DNA of 64,000 bases from Cupriavidus numazuensis (GTDB taxonomy: Bacteria > Pseudomonadota > Gammaproteobacteria > Burkholderiales > Burkholderiaceae): NCBI RefSeq assembly GCF_905397435.1, contig NZ_CAJPVI010000035.1, positions 1 through 64,000 on the forward strand, in the 5' to 3' direction. A model generated the notes under the pieces. The model had not been told where the DNA came from. It saw nothing but the letters and a program-made list of their open reading frames with translations, and did no database searches. Shown here in pieces: positions 61,772-64,000 of the stretch (positions are counted from its first letter, which is position 1; the number at the start of each line of letters is the position of its first letter). The translations under genes and the position numbers were made by a program.

Positions 61772-63708
61772 CGCGCGGGGGCGGCCAGCGTTGCGCATGC
61801 GGCCAGCATGATTCCCAGCAGCGCGGCGAGTCCGACGCTGCCGCCGCCACCATCCGGCTCGGTCACGCCGATGCCGTTCCCGGGGCTGGCTTCAAGGCGG
61901 CCAGCGTCCGGAGCCGCCTCTCGCCACGACAAATCCACGAGCACGGGGTCGTGGTCGGAGGCGCGCCATGCATCCGGTGCGTAGTAGCGTTCCTGCTGGG
62001 CAGCGTTGCGATACGCCTGCGCGTAGGCAAAGGCGACTGGCTCGTCCGCATTGACATGCCAGATGCTGACGGCACGAATGCGTGGGGCGAGCGCAGCGTC
62101 GGCGAGCGCGTAGTCGAGGTAACCGGCCTGGCCGTCGAAGACATAGGTGTAGGCATCGCGTCCGGCGAACCTTGCCACGATGTCTTCGTAACCCAGGCGG
62201 GCGAGCAGCGTAACCGGATCTTCGCTGGCATAGCTGTTCAGGTCGCCGATCACGAGCGTGCCGGCATCCGCGACGCCGGTCGGCGACGTGCCAAGCCAGT
62301 CGGCCAGCGCCTGCGCCGCACGTGATCGGGTCGTGTTCCAGCATCCTTGCCCATCGCCCTGGTCGCGGTCAGCGCCGTCAGCGTCCGCGCAACTCTTGGA
62401 TTTCAGGTGATTGACCACGACGGTGAAGGTTTGCGACATGTTGCCGATCAGCTGGAACGTTTGTGCGAGCGGCTGCCGGTTGCGCATATCGAGTACTGTG
62501 GTGGCGGGCATGCCCAGCGGCTTCACGGCACGCTGGTTGTAGAGCAGCGCGACGGCAATGGCGTCAGTACCAAGCCTGGGCATGCCGGGGTCGACCGCGC
62601 GCCAGTCGGGCCCAATCAGCGCCGCGAGTCGCTGCACGGCACTGTGCGGACCATAGCCGTTGTTCTCCACTTCCATCAGGCCGATCACGTCGGCATCGAG
62701 CGCGCGCAGCGCCGCGAGCAACTTGGCTTCCTGCCGATCGAACTCGGCGGCGTTGCGGGCGCCACGGTTATCGGGCGCATTGAAGCCGCCGCCCTGGCCG
62801 TTGCCGTTGAAGTAATTGAGCACGTTGAATGCTGCCACGCGTACGTCGGTGCCGGCGGTCCTGGCAGGCGCCGCATGGCGCGGATTCGTTGCAGTAAAGC
62901 GCGGTGGCGCATCGCCGGGCACAGGCTGCAGCCGCCAGGTGCCGTAGCGCTTTTCCAGCACGCCGCGCACGCCACTGACGGTGTTGCCGGTGCGCACCGG
63001 GTTTGCCGTGCTTAGCGCGGGCGCGGGGTAGGGCACGACCGCAGGATTCTGCTGGCTCGATCCGTCGTCGAGCACCAGCCGGTTCAGCGCGTTGGCGGCA
63101 GCAAGCTGCGCCGCATCCCGGCCCGGTGCAGCGACTGCCGTGGGAATGCGCAGCCTGCCATGTCCGAGCAGCAGGCTGCCGTAGCGGCCCAGTTCATGCG
63201 TGTCGTTGACGGTCAGGGTCTGGGGCAGGCTGACCAGCATGCCTTCGCGCGCGGCCAGCGCGGCCTCGTTGCTGACAGGCAGCGTCACGCTGGCGGGCGT
63301 GACGGTCCGCCCCGTGGCGCAAACCGTTGGCATGTCCGACAAGGCGAGCTGGGTCTGACCATACCGTTCCTCGACCGTGCCGGCCAGGCGCAGCAGGTCC
63401 CCGGCGCGCGCGGCATGGCGCGGCGCGTAGATGAACAGGCCTTCCGACACGCCCGCCCGGTGCTGGCGCCGCGCATCGTCCTGCTGGACGAAGAAGCCCA
63501 TGAAGCCGTCGGCGCCGCTGAAATCGGCGGTGACGACGGCTTCGATCTCGACTGTCCTGCCCGCCAGCGGCGAAGTGGCCGATGCGCCTTGCACATCGGC
63601 GATCAGCGTGGACGGTGATCCGCACGGCGCGGTGGCCGCAACGGCGAGGGTCGTGCTTGCGGCGAGCAGCAGTCCGGACAGCAGGGCGTTCGGCAGCGTG
63701 GGTGACAT
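61747..63708 (-). CDS. ExeM/NucH-type extracellular nuclease with C-terminal sorting tail
   Basis: A 653-aa exported endonuclease. Signal peptide LLSGLLLAASTTLAVAATA is followed by an OB-like domain (about 30-280). The endonuclease/exonuclease/phosphatase domain (about 290-600) has VAAFNVLNYFNG, GLMEVENNGYG, VVNHLKSKSC, IGDLNSYA, GYLDYALAD and ASDHDPVLVDL. The last 35 residues read GGGGS then a hydrophobic helix (LAALLGIMLAACATLAA) and a basic end, which resembles a GlyGly-CTERM tail for rhombosortase processing. It probably digests extracellular DNA for nutrient supply or biofilm turnover. The stop lies inside the convergent repeat-protein gene. Confidence 0.9.
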   Translation of the reverse strand: MSPTLPNALLSGLLLAASTTLAVAATAPCGSPSTLIADVQGASATSPLAGRTVEIEAVVTADFSGADGFMGFFVQQDDARRQHRAGVSEGLFIYAPRHAARAGDLLRLAGTVEERYGQTQLALSDMPTVCATGRTVTPASVTLPVSNEAALAAREGMLVSLPQTLTVNDTHELGRYGSLLLGHGRLRIPTAVAAPGRDAAQLAAANALNRLVLDDGSSQQNPAVVPYPAPALSTANPVRTGNTVSGVRGVLEKRYGTWRLQPVPGDAPPRFTATNPRHAAPARTAGTDVRVAAFNVLNYFNGNGQGGGFNAPDNRGARNAAEFDRQEAKLLAALRALDADVIGLMEVENNGYGPHSAVQRLAALIGPDWRAVDPGMPRLGTDAIAVALLYNQRAVKPLGMPATTVLDMRNRQPLAQTFQLIGNMSQTFTVVVNHLKSKSCADADGADRDQGDGQGCWNTTRSRAAQALADWLGTSPTGVADAGTLVIGDLNSYASEDPVTLLARLGYEDIVARFAGRDAYTYVFDGQAGYLDYALADAALAPRIRAVSIWHVNADEPVAFAYAQAYRNAAQQERYYAPDAWRASDHDPVLVDLSWREAAPDAGRLEASPGNGIGVTEPDGGGGSVGLAALLGIMLAACATLAAPARQTRQSFR

Positions 63709-63862
63709 GGCAGTTCATCCGAGGTTCATGGAAAGCCGCGATGCTAAGGGGCAGCAGTGACGAAAGCGTTGCGGCCACACGACCCCTGCGCATGAACGTG
63801 CTAAGGTAATGTCATTCGGCCGGCACGCGCCGGCAGCCACCCCAACCAGATACAGGGACATC

Positions 63863-64000
63863 ATGATCAAGGAAATCGCGCAAATCACCGTCAAGCCCGG
63901 CAGCGAAAGCCAGTTCGAACAGGGCGTGAGCAAGGCCACGCCGCTGTTCCTGCGTTCGCGCGGCTGCCATGGCGTGCAGCTGTTCCGCTCGATCGAGCAG
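63863..64000 (+). CDS. Antibiotic-biosynthesis-monooxygenase (ABM) domain protein, N-terminus
   Basis: The first 46 residues, to the window edge, read MIKEIAQITVKPGSESQFEQ and go on with SKATPLFLRSRGCHGVQLFR. This is the beta strand and helix opening of ABM (DUF176-like) domains, small dimeric ferredoxin-like folds. AGGGAC precedes the ATG. Members include monooxygenases without a cofactor and heme-degrading proteins; which applies here cannot be told. Confidence 0.75.
   Translation, partial: MIKEIAQITVKPGSESQFEQGVSKATPLFLRSRGCHGVQLFRSIEQ

Overview
The window is a GC-rich stretch of a betaproteobacterial chromosome, most likely Cupriavidus or a close Burkholderiaceae relative. The clues are three Bug-type (tripartite tricarboxylate) solute receptors in the first 10 kb, a polyhydroxybutyrate phasin, a ytcA-mdtNOP-type efflux operon, a ceoR-llpE-ceoAB-opcM-type RND operon, and several CoA-based catabolic operons each with its own LysR or AraC regulator. 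I see no rRNA, tRNA, CRISPR array, phage or insertion sequence. The genus is inferred from gene content.

Layout. (1) 1-9767: two acyl-CoA modules. One has a LysR gene divergent from enoyl-CoA hydratase, Bug receptor and CoA-transferase genes; the other has a LysR gene divergent from CoA-transferase, quinone oxidoreductase and Bug receptor genes. A further lone Bug gene lies at the left end. (2) 9813-17556: an AraC regulator divergent from a seven-gene beta-oxidation-like operon (ligase, SCPx-type thiolase, a two-subunit MaoC hydratase, SDR, acyl-CoA dehydrogenase, enoyl-CoA hydratase). (3) 17788-24955: a secreted LprI-like protein, the overlapping efflux operon ytcA-mdtN-mdtO-mdtP, a small unknown protein and a phasin. 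(4) 25096-35155: an AraC regulator with visible tandem operator repeats, divergent from an operon for a GMC alcohol dehydrogenase, a 51-aa ORF resembling the tail of an alkyl sulfatase, acyl-CoA dehydrogenase, thiolase, FadB-type fusion and CoA ligase, then an orphan FixJ-type response regulator. (5) 35378-38331: a formylglycine-generating enzyme and its sulfatase.

(6) 38377-44498: ammonia-lyase, J-domain protein, MscS channel, GGDEF/EAL protein and a second small LprI-like protein. (7) 44561-47655: a VanAB-like Rieske demethylase with a divergent LysR gene. (8) 47787-57061: SodC, then a LysR gene divergent from llpE and the MexEF-OprN-type efflux genes, with a REP-like double hairpin between adaptor and pump genes. 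(9) 57159-64000: small envelope proteins, an OFA-family transporter, a long regulatory intergenic region, a secreted protein made of five exact 38-residue repeats, an ExeM/NucH-type nuclease with a C-terminal sorting tail, and the start of an ABM-domain protein.

Functional picture: scavenging of organic and possibly sulfated compounds. Periplasmic receptors and sulfatases release or bind substrates, CoA ligases and transferases activate them, several beta-oxidation sets degrade them, surplus carbon can go to PHB, and two efflux systems deal with toxic aromatics. The least explained elements are the 38-residue repeat protein, the 51-aa alkyl-sulfatase-like fragment, the minus-strand terminator at 60686-60712 with no matching gene, and the paired AraC direct repeats at 26121-26275.
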